Of a stretch of DNA of 64,000 nucleotides, positions 35,321 to 44,727 are shown piece by piece. The DNA lies in NCBI GenBank assembly GCA_030637025.1, contig DAOVVV010000007.1:8667-72666 (forward strand), read 5' to 3'. Source of the stretch: JAGLHV01 sp023143305 [NCBI: Clostridia bacterium]. GTDB lineage: Bacteria; CBDUZB01; JAGLHV01. The notes under the pieces were generated by a model. That model ran no database searches. It was given only the letters and a program-made list of their open reading frames with translations, and was not told the origin of the DNA. Position numbers and translations under genes: made by a program. Position 1 is the stretch's first letter, and each line of letters begins with the position of its first letter.

Positions 35321-35861
35321 TGAAATGAGTTCAACTTTAAAATGTGCTAAATGTGAGCAGGAATTTAATAAAAAAGAATTAACTATAATTAATGAAAATC
35401 CCTATTGTCACCAATGTACGATGGAATTTGCTAATGAATTTATAAAGATAAAAAGTGAGCAGTTAAGTAAAAAAACAAAAAAAACAGCGGTAATAAAAAA
35501 TAAAAATTGGAAAAATGTACTCATTTGTTTGTTTTTTATTTGTATGGGATTGAATGCAATTTTAATACCTCAAATGATTAATTCTTTAAAAGGGAATAAA
35601 GTAATTCGTAAAGGAGTAATTAAAACCGATAAACAAACGGATAATTGTATTAAAAATCTTTGGCAAATATCCAGAATGCTGCAAGAAGGCAAATTGCCTC
35701 CGGGTAATTTAGTCTGTCCGGTTAGTAAAAAAGTTTATTTGGTAAAAGAGGATGGAGAAAATATAATAGTTTTTTGTCCTACCCCTTCCCGGCATGGGCA
35801 AGGTAAATTTAAACAAATTAAAGTAAGCAGGTCTTCTCCTATTCCGGAGGTGATAGAATAA
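35313..35861 (+). CDS. Zinc-ribbon single-pass membrane protein with pilin-like C-terminus
   Basis: A 182-residue protein. The N-terminus has a two-CxxC motif (CAKCEQEF ... CHQCTMEF, residues 11-35), probably a zinc ribbon, followed by a basic linker and one membrane helix (about 68-88). The C-terminal part (CIKNLWQISRML ... NLVCPVSKKVYLV ... VFCPTPSRHG) follows the same Cys and His-Gly pattern as the globular ends of the pseudopilins at 35.9 and 44.7 kb, but without a prepilin signal. It may be an inner-membrane partner of the pilus ATPase. Overlaps the ATPase gene by 8 bases. Confidence 0.65.
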   Translation: MDNEMSSTLKCAKCEQEFNKKELTIINENPYCHQCTMEFANEFIKIKSEQLSKKTKKTAVIKNKNWKNVLICLFFICMGLNAILIPQMINSLKGNKVIRKGVIKTDKQTDNCIKNLWQISRMLQEGKLPPGNLVCPVSKKVYLVKEDGENIIVFCPTPSRHGQGKFKQIKVSRSSPIPEVIE

Positions 35862-35862
35862 G

Positions 35863-36744
35863 ATGTCCGCTAAGAATAAGGGGTTTACTTTTATTGAGAT
35901 TTTAGTCATCGTAATAATAATATCATTTTTAATTTCTGTTGGAATGATTAAGTATGTTGAGATGGTTCGGAAAGCGAGGGTTACCCAATGCCGGGTAAAC
36001 CGGACGACGATAGAAGATGCAGAACAGCGTTATTATTATGCTAATAATGAATCCTGTTTAAATATTTCTAAACTGGTAGAGGATGGTTATTTGAATAAAA
36101 TGCCTGTGTGTGCTGCCGGGGGGCAATATGTCTGGATCAGTACTTTTACAAATTCTTCCGTTTATCCTCTGGTGGGATGTTCGGTTCATTATTGGTTTGA
36201 TTCAGAATCGGAAATGGTAACTGAACTATTATTTTCGCATGATTTTAATAATATGGATTCTCTTACTTCCTTGAGAGGTGACTGGTATATTGCAGATAGT
36301 ACACTTAGGCCTACGGTGAGAGGGGGAGAGCACCGCCTGGTTTTTGGAGAGTTGGATTGGACGGACTATACAATAGAAGTAGAGGCAATTTTGCATGAAG
36401 GAAGGGGCTATGGGATTTATTATCGCAGTGACGGAGAAGAAAGAATAAGTGGTTATTGTTTTCAATATAATCCCGGAGACAGGGACTCTTTTTTGGTAAG
36501 AAGGGTATTTAACGGCCGGGAGGAAAGCCCTTTTCAGCGGGTAAGTATGCCGGAAGGATTTTCTGTTTACGGTCAGTCTCATACTATTTCTATTACCGTT
36601 GATGGAAACAACCATACAATCAGTGTTGATGGCCGGCAAATAATGGATTTTAATGATAATGCCTTTTCTTCCGGGATGGCCGGGTTTAGCTCCTGGGGAC
36701 ATTCGGAAGTAAGTTTTGACCAGGTTAATGTTTATGAGAACTGA
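35863..36744 (+). CDS. Type IV prepilin fused to a lectin-like (LamG/ConA-type) domain
   Basis: A 293-residue prepilin. The leader and processing site NKG/FTFIEILVIVIIISF (Glu at +5) are canonical, and the helix runs on to VRKARVTQCRVNR. A short pilin domain with CAAGGQYVW and VGCSVHYWF ends near 118. Then comes a beta-sandwich of about 170 residues (LLFSHDFNNMDSL, GDWYIADSTLRP, DWTDYTIEVEAILHEGRGYGIYYRSDG, HTISITVDGNNHTISVDGRQIMDF) that resembles LamG or DUF1080-like concanavalin folds, which often bind carbohydrate. I infer a minor or tip pilin with an adhesive domain. It starts two bases after the zinc-ribbon gene. Confidence 0.78.
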   Translation: MSAKNKGFTFIEILVIVIIISFLISVGMIKYVEMVRKARVTQCRVNRTTIEDAEQRYYYANNESCLNISKLVEDGYLNKMPVCAAGGQYVWISTFTNSSVYPLVGCSVHYWFDSESEMVTELLFSHDFNNMDSLTSLRGDWYIADSTLRPTVRGGEHRLVFGELDWTDYTIEVEAILHEGRGYGIYYRSDGEERISGYCFQYNPGDRDSFLVRRVFNGREESPFQRVSMPEGFSVYGQSHTISITVDGNNHTISVDGRQIMDFNDNAFSSGMAGFSSWGHSEVSFDQVNVYEN

Positions 36745-37068
36745 CAGAAACGACAGTTATGAGTGACGAGTTATAAGTTTAAAGATAGCAACTGGCTCAT
36801 GATTCCTATCAAAAGAGGTTCCCTCTTTTTCTCCCCTCGGGGGTTAGAGGGATTTGGGAGTGTAGAACAAAGGCAAAATATGTTTTTCTCTAAACGCATA
36901 ATTTTACCCTGCGGGCACGCAAAAACAGGATAGTTATTTAAATGTAGGGGGTGACCCTTGGTCGCCCGAAAGACTCTTTATTTTTCAGTTTTCCCCTTTT
37001 TGAAAAAGGGGGTTAGGGGATTTATTTAAGACAGTAAGATAAAAGAAGTAAATTAAGGGAAGGATAAA
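36745..37068. repeat. Intergenic region built from dispersed repeats
   Basis: No ORF. It contains GACAGAAACGACAGTTAT (near 36744), a hairpin with CCCCTCGGGG flanked by CCCTCT/AGAGGG (36822-36855), GTAGAACAAAGGCAAAATAT (near 36860) and the palindromic TTCCCCTTTTTGAAAAAGGG element at 36989-37023. The first, third and fourth elements recur in the same order in the gap before the paralogous kinase at 39.96 kb. Confidence 0.6.
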
Positions 37069-39729
37069 ATGAAAATAGCTAACAAAATAAGCATTTCTTT
37101 TTTTATAATTACATTAATAATAATAACCGGTGTTAGTCTTATTTTTTACAAAATGGTGGAAACTAATTTAAGAAAAAGAATATTTGCTCATTTGGTTACT
37201 ACCGCACAAGCAAAAGCGCCGCATATTGAAACATTTTTAGAATTAAAAGGAGAAGCAATTAAACAATTAGCACAAAGTGAAATATTAAAAGAGTTATTAT
37301 TAACGAACAAAAAAGATAAGGATTATAGATTCCTATTTAAGAAGGTCTTGTCCCGGTTGAAAAATACCGTTAAAGAGACGAAGTATATTTTTGATATTTC
37401 ACTGATAAATAGAAAAGGAATAAGTATTGTTTCCACTATGCAGAAAGAAATAGGACAGGATAAAAGCAACTGTTTATGTTTTTTAAACGGGAAAAAGGAT
37501 ATATTTATTAAAGATGCCTGTATTTGCAAAAATAAAAAAGTGCCGGCTTTTACTTTGTCCTCTCCGATAACAGATGAAGAAAATAATTTTTTGGGAGTGG
37601 TACTAGTCAAAGTTTTAATGGAGGGAATAAACCGGATAACTACCTCCCACATTGGTTTGGGAAAAAGGGGAGAAATATATTTGGTAAATAAGGATGGTTA
37701 TATGATTACCCCTTCCCGTTTCAAGGGGGATACTTTTCTTAAACAGAGAGTGGAAGCTAAAGGGGTAGGAGATGCTTTAAAAGATGTTTATGACCTTCAA
37801 AGTGAAAAGCACCGGCATATCTTTGAGAATGTTGATGGTGATAATCTTGATCAATTCGCTAAAGGACACAAAAAGGTAACTTTTAGTTATAAAAATTACC
37901 AGGGTAAATGGGTTCTGGGGGTGCATGAGCATATTCATCAGTTACCCTGGGGATTGATAGTAGAAATGGATAGAAAAGAGGCTTTAGCCCCATTAAAAAA
38001 AATAAAATATTTATTTATCGGGATAATGGGAATGGTCCCTTTAATCGTTTGGGTAGGGGGGAGTGTAGTGGGGGGAATTATTGCTAACCCGATTAAAAAA
38101 TTGCGCCGGGGGGTAGAAAAAATAGGAAAGGGAGAATTAAATTATAAAGTAGGGACAAAAGCAGAAGACGAAATCGGTCAGCTTTCCCGGGCGTTTGACC
38201 AGATGGCTCAGGATTTAAAAGAGTCAACTATTTCGATAGACTTTCTTAATTATGAAATTGCCCGGCGAAAGCAAATAGAGGAAAAACTACAATTATTTTC
38301 CCATGCTGTGGAAAGTGCTGCGGAGGGTATAGTGCTGGGTAATCTTATGGGTGAGATTACTTATATGAATGAGTCTTTTATTAAAATGTTTGGTTATTCA
38401 AGAGAAGAGATAACGGGAAGAAAAATTACCTTTCTTTATTCTCAAGATGAACAGCCAAAGGTGCAGGAGACATTAAATATAAATATGCAGAATAGTTGGA
38501 AAGGGGAGATGACGGTCAGGAGAAAAGATGGTACCCCTTTTCCCATGGAAATACATTCATCAGTGGTAAGGAATACCTCAGGAAGGATTATTGCTTGCAT
38601 GGTCACTTATCTTGATATTACCGAGCGTAGACAAATAGAGGAAAAACTACAATTATTTTCCCATGCTGTGGAAAGTGCGATTGTAGGCATGGCTATAGCC
38701 AATCTTGAAGGCAGGTTTATTTATGTAAATAAAGCGTTTATTAAGATGTTTGGCTATACAAAAGAAGAGTTAATAGGTAGAGAAATTGCTTTTATTTATT
38801 CTAATGATAAGAATGAAAGGGCAAAGTTGCAAGAAGCGATAGAGAAGACGAAGACAATAGATGGATTTAAAGGGGAGTTGTTGTGCAGGAGAAAAGATGG
38901 TTTATGTTTTCCTCTAGAGGTGAATGCCTCGGCAGTGAAAGATGCTTCAGGACAAGCTATTGCCCTTGTAGCCGGGCATGTAGATATTACTCAACACAAG
39001 CAAGCCCAGGAAAAGATGAAGGAAGCAGTCAGGATAAAATCGGATTTTTTATCCAGGGTTTCCCATGAATTAAGAACCCCGCTTACCGCTATAAAAGAAG
39101 GCATCGGCATAGTGCTGGATCGTTCTGCCGGAGAAATAAACGCTGACCAGGAGGATTTTTTAGCTACGGCCAAGAGAAATGTAGACCGTTTGCACCGCTT
39201 AATCAATGATGTTCTGGATTTTTCTAAATTGGAAGCCAGAAAAGCTGAATTCAAGATGAAAGAGAATGACCTTAATTCTACGATAAAAGAGATAGTAAAG
39301 ATGCAGCAGCCGGTACTTCAGGAGAAAGGACTTTATCTTAAACTGGATTTGAGTAATAATATGGAAAAAATATTATTTGATGAGGATAAAATAAGTCAGG
39401 TACTTACCAATCTGATGAGTAATGCCATTAAATACACCAGTAAAGGCGGAATAACCATAAACAGCAGAAAAAATGGAGAGGTTATCCGGGTGGGGATCAA
39501 AGATACGGGTCAAGGGATAAAAACAGATGACCTGAATAAATTATTTCAACAATTTCAGCAGGTGGGAAAGGAATTCAGAAAGCCGGGTAGTACGGGACTG
39601 GGTTTAGCCATATCTAAAGAAATAATAGGTGGACATAAGGGGAAAATTTGGGCGGAATCCCGGGATAATGTAGGTTCTGAATTTATTTTTACTTTGCCCA
39701 TCATTAAAGAGAGAAGAAAAAAAGTTTAA
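37069..39729 (+). CDS. Cache/HAMP/PAS sensor histidine kinase, paralogue 1
   Basis: An 886-residue membrane kinase. TM1 at about 7-27, an extracytoplasmic Cache-type sensor to about 310, TM2 at about 313-338, HAMP (KLRRGVEKIGKGELNYKVGTKAEDEIGQLSRAFDQMAQ), two PAS domains (about 406-525 and 526-640), HisKA with SRVSHELRTPLTAIKEG near 663 and HATPase (TNLMSNAIKYTSKGG, DTGQGI, STGLGLAI) to the end. The sensor carries a Cys cluster (NCLCFLNG, DACICKNK) absent in part from the paralogue. The two PAS units share the same leader (EEKLQLFSHAVESA) and arose by internal duplication. It lies below the pilin genes. Confidence 0.9.
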   Translation: MKIANKISISFFIITLIIITGVSLIFYKMVETNLRKRIFAHLVTTAQAKAPHIETFLELKGEAIKQLAQSEILKELLLTNKKDKDYRFLFKKVLSRLKNTVKETKYIFDISLINRKGISIVSTMQKEIGQDKSNCLCFLNGKKDIFIKDACICKNKKVPAFTLSSPITDEENNFLGVVLVKVLMEGINRITTSHIGLGKRGEIYLVNKDGYMITPSRFKGDTFLKQRVEAKGVGDALKDVYDLQSEKHRHIFENVDGDNLDQFAKGHKKVTFSYKNYQGKWVLGVHEHIHQLPWGLIVEMDRKEALAPLKKIKYLFIGIMGMVPLIVWVGGSVVGGIIANPIKKLRRGVEKIGKGELNYKVGTKAEDEIGQLSRAFDQMAQDLKESTISIDFLNYEIARRKQIEEKLQLFSHAVESAAEGIVLGNLMGEITYMNESFIKMFGYSREEITGRKITFLYSQDEQPKVQETLNINMQNSWKGEMTVRRKDGTPFPMEIHSSVVRNTSGRIIACMVTYLDITERRQIEEKLQLFSHAVESAIVGMAIANLEGRFIYVNKAFIKMFGYTKEELIGREIAFIYSNDKNERAKLQEAIEKTKTIDGFKGELLCRRKDGLCFPLEVNASAVKDASGQAIALVAGHVDITQHKQAQEKMKEAVRIKSDFLSRVSHELRTPLTAIKEGIGIVLDRSAGEINADQEDFLATAKRNVDRLHRLINDVLDFSKLEARKAEFKMKENDLNSTIKEIVKMQQPVLQEKGLYLKLDLSNNMEKILFDEDKISQVLTNLMSNAIKYTSKGGITINSRKNGEVIRVGIKDTGQGIKTDDLNKLFQQFQQVGKEFRKPGSTGLGLAISKEIIGGHKGKIWAESRDNVGSEFIFTLPIIKERRKKV

Positions 39730-39811
39730 AAACAAAAAACAGTCCATAGTCCACAGACAGAAACGACGGTTATTAATTAAAGAATGGCGAATGGCAAAAG
39801 AGTAAAGATAA

Positions 39812-39846
39812 TTTTTCCCCCTTTGAAAAAGGGGGTTAGGGGGATT
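39812..39846. repeat. Palindromic CCCCCTTTGAAAAAGGGGG repeat
   Basis: CCCCCTTTGAAAAAGGGGG followed by TTAGGGGGATTT, then nine T and eight G. Relatives lie at 36989-37023 and 53829-53864. It is a dispersed palindromic element, similar in style to repeats found in many bacterial genomes. The gap also contains the CAGTCCATAG fragment (39739-39756) and CTTGTCCGCCAGTCTCTAAG (near 39919), which recurs near 62460. Confidence 0.65.
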
Positions 39847-39956
39847 TTTTTTTGGGGGGGGTAGAACAAAGGCAAAACATATTTTACCTTCATTTTTTTG
39901 TTTTGAATTTACTTGTCCGCCAGTCTCTAAGTCGGGAAGCTTGAAGAGGATGACAG

Positions 39957-42947
39957 ATGAAAATAGCTGATAAAATAACTTTTTCTTTTCTTATAACAGT
40001 TTTAATTTTAATAGGTATGGGGATGGGGTTTTCTTTTATCAAAAATAAAAATGATATGAAAAAAGAAATATTCGAACATTTAACCTCAACTGTACAATCA
40101 AGAGAAGCTCATATTCAAACATTCTTGGATTTACAGGAACAAGCAGTTAGACAACTATCACAAAGTGAAATTTTAAAACAATTTTTATTAACTACTAAAA
40201 AAGATGAAAATTATAGGTCTCGATTGCAAAAAACTAATCAGAGATTAAGAAACACTGTAAAAGGAAAAAGATATATTTTTAAAATTTTCCTATTGAATAA
40301 GCAGGGAATAATTGTGTCTGCCAGTGATGAAAAGTTTTTAGGGAAAGATAAAAGTGAAGATATATTTTTTTTAAGGGGGAAGAAAGGTTTTTTTATTAAG
40401 GATGCTTGTAGGTGTATGGACAAAGAAGTACCCCATCTTTCTTTTTCCTGTCCGGTTTGGGATGAAGAAAAAACAAATTGTCTGGGAATAATAGCTCTAA
40501 TAGTTTTAATGAAAGGGATAGATGAAATAACCACGATGCAAACGGCTTTAGGAGAAACAGGAGAGATATATTTAGTAAATAAAGACGGATTTATGATTAC
40601 CCCTTCCCGTTTTAGGGAAAACACTTTTCTCAACTTAAAGGTGGATAGTAAAGGGGTAAAAAAATGCCTGGAAGATATACAAGATTTTGGTGAGGAGGAA
40701 CATAAACATCAAGCTTTTATCTATAAAAATTATCAGGCTATTTCCGTTTTAGGAACACATGCACATATTTCTCGGTTGTCCTGGGGGGTTATCGCTGAAA
40801 TAAGTGAGAAAGAAGCAATGTTTCCTCTTCATCAGCAAAAAACATTTTTTTTAATAATGGGTTTGATTGTTTTAACAAGTGCCTGGGTTTGTGGATTTTT
40901 TATCTCCCGATTAATTGTGCGGCCAATTCACGACTTGCATAAAGGGATGGAAAAAATAGGAGGGGGAGATTTAGATTATAAAGTAGGAACAAAAGCAAAG
41001 GATGAAATTGGCCAACTTTCCCGGGAATTTAACAAAATGACTCAGAATTTAAAGGCTTCAACTACTTCAGTACACAGACTTAATCAGGAAGTTATCCAAC
41101 GGCAGAAAGCAGAACAGCTATTACTGGAGGCTAAAGAAAGAGTGGAATTGTTATTGAAGATTGTTCCCAGTGCTATTTTTACCGTTGATACCCAAAATAT
41201 AGTGACCAGTTTTAATAATAAAGCAACGGAGATAATCGGGTATCAGCCAAAAGAAATTATCGGAAAATCCTGTAAAATTTTTGCGATTCCGTGTCCCGAA
41301 CATGGGTGTCCCCTTCTCTCTAAAGAAGTTAAAAAACCAATTAGAAGACTGGAATTTTTGGTTAAAAGAAAAAACGGAGAAATTCGAACAGTGATAAAAA
41401 ATGCCGATATTATAAAAAATGAAAAAGGAGAATTTATTGGCGGTGTTGAAAGTTTCGAAGACATTACCCATATCAAGCAAGCAGAGGAAAAAATAAAGAT
41501 ATTTTCACATTCTACGGAAAGTGCAATGGAGGGAATAGCTATTGTTAATCTTGAAGCCAGGTTTACCTATATAAATGCAGCATTTGTTGAAATGTTTGGC
41601 TATTCAAAAGAAACATTATTAGGAAAAGAACTTACCTTTATTTATAGTCAAGGTAAGGATGCGCAGTCAAAGTTGCAAGCGGCGGTAGAGGGAACGAAGA
41701 AGGGTAAATGGAAAGGAGAATTACTTGCCCGGAGAAAAGGTGGTAGATGTTTCCCAATAGAAGTAAATTCATCAATAGTAAAAAATGATAGCGGACAGGT
41801 TATTGCACTTGTGGCAAGCTACACGGATATTACTCAACGCAAGCAGGCAGAGAGAGAATTACAATTATATTCCCATTCTGTGGAGAGTTCGATAACGGGT
41901 ATAACTATAGCTAATCTTAAAGGCCGGTTTATTTATATAAATAAGGCGTTTAGGGAAATATTTGGCTATACAAAAGAAGAGTTAATAGACAGAGAAATTT
42001 CCTTTATTTTTCCTCCGGATAATATTAGTCAGTCAAAGGTGCAAGAGGCAATAGCGAAAGCGAAGACAAGAGAAGGATTTAAAGGGGAGTTGTTGGGCAG
42101 GAAAAAAGACGGTATATGTTTTCCAATAGAAGTAAGTGCCTCGGCAGTGAAAGATGCTACAGGACGAATTATTGCTCTTATGGTAAACCACACGGATATT
42201 ACACAACGCAAGCAAGCTGAAGAAAAGATGAAAGAAGCAGTAAAGGTAAAATCGGATTTTTTATCGATGATTTCGCATGAACTAAGAACTCCGCTTACGG
42301 CGATAAAAGAAGGGATTGGTATTGTTTTGGACGGGTCTGCCGGAGAGATAAACGTTGACCAGGAAGATTTTTTAGCTACGGCTAAGAGGAATGTAGACAG
42401 ATTGCATCGCTTAATTAATCAGGTACTTGATTTTTCTAAATTGGAAGCCAGAAAAGCTGATTTCAGAATGGAGGAAAACGACCTTAATCAAGCGATAACA
42501 GAAATAGTAAAAATGCAGCAACCGGTAGCTAAAGAAAAAGGGCTGTACCTTAAAATGAATCTGGGTGATAATTTTGAAAAAATCTTGTTTGATAGAGATA
42601 AAATCAGTCAGGTATTGACTAACTTAACCAATAATGCCTTTAGACACACAGACAAAGGAGGAATAACGGTAAGCAGTAGAAAAGACAAGGACGGTAAATT
42701 TATCCGGGTGGGAATAAAAGATACCGGTGAAGGAATAAAAGAAGAAGAATTAGGCAAATTATTTGAACAATTTCAGCAGGTGGGAAAAAAATTCAGAACA
42801 CCGGGTAGTACGGGACTTGGTTTAGTTATATCTAAAGAAATAATAGGAGGACATAAAGGGAAAATCTGGGCGGAATCACGGTATAATGTAGGTTCTGAAT
42901 TTATTTTTACTTTGCCTACGATTAAAGAAAAAAGGGATAAAGTTTAA
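39957..42947 (+). CDS. Cache/HAMP/PAS sensor histidine kinase, paralogue 2
   Basis: A 996-residue paralogue of the kinase at 37.07 kb, with the same TM-Cache-TM-HAMP start and nearly the same kinase core (SMISHELRTPLTAIKEG near 768, STGLGLVI, ending in LPTIKEKRDKV). It has three PAS domains instead of two. The extra first one (about 395-505) carries the Cys pattern GKSCKIFAIPCPEHGCPLL, a PAS variant common in other sensors and possibly metal- or redox-active. The Cache domain has fewer Cys (DACRCMDK). It starts with ATG at 39957 with only a GAGGATGAC context upstream. Probably formed by tandem duplication together with its repeat-rich leader. Confidence 0.9.
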   Translation: MKIADKITFSFLITVLILIGMGMGFSFIKNKNDMKKEIFEHLTSTVQSREAHIQTFLDLQEQAVRQLSQSEILKQFLLTTKKDENYRSRLQKTNQRLRNTVKGKRYIFKIFLLNKQGIIVSASDEKFLGKDKSEDIFFLRGKKGFFIKDACRCMDKEVPHLSFSCPVWDEEKTNCLGIIALIVLMKGIDEITTMQTALGETGEIYLVNKDGFMITPSRFRENTFLNLKVDSKGVKKCLEDIQDFGEEEHKHQAFIYKNYQAISVLGTHAHISRLSWGVIAEISEKEAMFPLHQQKTFFLIMGLIVLTSAWVCGFFISRLIVRPIHDLHKGMEKIGGGDLDYKVGTKAKDEIGQLSREFNKMTQNLKASTTSVHRLNQEVIQRQKAEQLLLEAKERVELLLKIVPSAIFTVDTQNIVTSFNNKATEIIGYQPKEIIGKSCKIFAIPCPEHGCPLLSKEVKKPIRRLEFLVKRKNGEIRTVIKNADIIKNEKGEFIGGVESFEDITHIKQAEEKIKIFSHSTESAMEGIAIVNLEARFTYINAAFVEMFGYSKETLLGKELTFIYSQGKDAQSKLQAAVEGTKKGKWKGELLARRKGGRCFPIEVNSSIVKNDSGQVIALVASYTDITQRKQAERELQLYSHSVESSITGITIANLKGRFIYINKAFREIFGYTKEELIDREISFIFPPDNISQSKVQEAIAKAKTREGFKGELLGRKKDGICFPIEVSASAVKDATGRIIALMVNHTDITQRKQAEEKMKEAVKVKSDFLSMISHELRTPLTAIKEGIGIVLDGSAGEINVDQEDFLATAKRNVDRLHRLINQVLDFSKLEARKADFRMEENDLNQAITEIVKMQQPVAKEKGLYLKMNLGDNFEKILFDRDKISQVLTNLTNNAFRHTDKGGITVSSRKDKDGKFIRVGIKDTGEGIKEEELGKLFEQFQQVGKKFRTPGSTGLGLVISKEIIGGHKGKIWAESRYNVGSEFIFTLPTIKEKRDKV

Positions 42948-43017
42948 ATTTTAAAGACAGTTGAATTTGTTTAGATTGGTTTTATTTGTTACATTGTTTT
43001 AAAAAGGAGAAATTTTT

Positions 43018-44217
43018 ATGACTACTAAGTTTGTAACAGGGATAGCTGCTGGGGGGGATAGTTTTGCAGTAGGAAAAGAAGCTGCTTGGAAAGCAAGTAA
43101 TAAAATGCCGCAAGAGAAAAAAAAGGATTTGATAATTATATTTTGTTCTTCAGTGTATAATTATACAGAAGTGATAAAGGGAATAAAAGAAGTAATTCCC
43201 AATGTTCCTCTTATTGGCTGTTCCAGTGCCGGGGAATTTACCGAAGAAGGGGTTGGTAAAAAAAGTGTATGCTGTGCTTTGATTTCTTCTGATACCCATA
43301 AATTTTTTCTGGGGTGGGGAAAAGGACTCAGAGAGAATGAAATAGAGACAATAGAGCAGGCTACTAAGGATTTTCCGCAAACGGTAAATGATTATCCTCA
43401 TTTATCTTGTATTGAATTTATCGATGGATTAGCGGGAAAAGGGGAAGAAGCCACTTCGGCTGTATGTAATATTTTAAGTAATCTGGGAGGGTTAAGCGGA
43501 GGAGCGGCTGCGGATGATTTAAAATTTAAAGAAACTAATATATTTGTAAATAATCAGATAAATTCCGATGCTGTGGCTTTATGTTTAATGGCTTCAAAAG
43601 TTCCGGTAGCAATAGGGGTAAAACATGGACATAAGCCACTTAGTCCGGCTTTAAATGTAACTAAATCCGAAGGTTGTATTCTTTATGAACTAAACGGAAG
43701 GCCTGCCTTTGAAGTTTGGAAAAAACACACTAAACAGAGAGCTAAAGAGAAATTTAGTATAGATGTGGATAAATTGTCTGAACCTTCGGAAATAGGAAGT
43801 TTCCTTATTAAATATGAAGCAGGATTGCTTACCGGAATGGAATATAAAGTACGGGTTCCCCTTTCTATTAATGCAGATGGGTCTTTGAACTTTGTTTGTA
43901 ATGTTCCTGAAGGGTCAGTATTAAAAATTATGGAAAGTCCAAAAGATGCTCAGATTAATTCGGCAAAAGAGGCAGCACAAAATGCAGTTGATTCTTTAAG
44001 AGGACATAAAATTGCCGGGGTAATTATTTTTGATTGTGTTTGCCGTGCCCTTATTTTAGAAGATAAATTTTCTCAGGCGATTGAATCTATCATGGAAGTT
44101 ATTGGAAAAGATATTCCCATTATTGGATTTGAAACATACGGAGAAATAGGTATGGAAGCAGGACAATTAAGTGGATTTCATAATACGACTACCAGTATTT
44201 TGCTGATACCGGCATAA
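43018..44217 (+). CDS. FIST domain sensor protein
   Basis: A 399-residue soluble protein with FIST N (FCSSVYNYTEVIKGIKEVIPNVPLIGCSSAGEFTEEG, GLAGKGEEATSAV, LGGLSGGAAADDLKF) and FIST C (VPLSINADGSLNFVCNVPEGSVLKIM, GVIIFDCVCRALIL, IPIIGFETYGEIG) domains. FIST proteins are proposed small-ligand (amino-acid-like) sensors tied to two-component systems. It lies between two kinases and a lone receiver, so it probably feeds this signalling cluster. An AAAAGGAG ribosome-binding site precedes the ATG. Confidence 0.9.
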   Translation: MTTKFVTGIAAGGDSFAVGKEAAWKASNKMPQEKKKDLIIIFCSSVYNYTEVIKGIKEVIPNVPLIGCSSAGEFTEEGVGKKSVCCALISSDTHKFFLGWGKGLRENEIETIEQATKDFPQTVNDYPHLSCIEFIDGLAGKGEEATSAVCNILSNLGGLSGGAAADDLKFKETNIFVNNQINSDAVALCLMASKVPVAIGVKHGHKPLSPALNVTKSEGCILYELNGRPAFEVWKKHTKQRAKEKFSIDVDKLSEPSEIGSFLIKYEAGLLTGMEYKVRVPLSINADGSLNFVCNVPEGSVLKIMESPKDAQINSAKEAAQNAVDSLRGHKIAGVIIFDCVCRALILEDKFSQAIESIMEVIGKDIPIIGFETYGEIGMEAGQLSGFHNTTTSILLIPA

Positions 44218-44309
44218 TAATGTGTTAATATAAGGAAAATAGTTATTTTATAAAATGACCGGAGAATAAATAAAAATAAATTAGTCGGCAAAAAAAAAGG
44301 AGGAGATAA

Positions 44310-44678
44310 ATGGATGAAGCTAAAAGGATATTAGTGATAGAAGACGAGATGGATGTTTTAAAAATGACTGTGTTCAGGTTAAAGAAGGCAGGTTATGATG
44401 TTTTAACTGCTGATGACGGAAAAAAAGGTTTAGAAACTGCTGAACAGGAAAGGCCTGATTTTATTTTTCTTGATTTAAACCTGCCGGTGATGGACGGATA
44501 TGAGGTGTGCCGTGAATTAAAAAAGGATGAAGAATTAAAGAAAATACCCGTAGTTATACTGAGTGCCAGTTCGGACGGGATAAAGGAAAAATCAATAGAA
44601 ATCGGAGCGGATGATTATATAATTAAGCCTTATGAACCACAGGAATTATTGAACAAAATAGAAAAATTTTTGGGGTAA
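44310..44678 (+). CDS. Single-domain response regulator (CheY-like)
   Basis: A 122-residue receiver with ILVIEDEMDV, phospho-acceptor in FIFLDLNLPVMDGYEV, ILSASS and IIKPYEP. No output domain, so it must act by binding a partner or in a phosphorelay, for example with the Hpt protein at 32.1 kb. An AAGGAGGAG ribosome-binding site lies upstream. Confidence 0.92.
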   Translation: MDEAKRILVIEDEMDVLKMTVFRLKKAGYDVLTADDGKKGLETAEQERPDFIFLDLNLPVMDGYEVCRELKKDEELKKIPVVILSASSDGIKEKSIEIGADDYIIKPYEPQELLNKIEKFLG

Positions 44679-44727
44679 AAACTGAGATAAAAGAAGTAAG
44701 AAATATATTATTTTAGAGAGGTATAGT

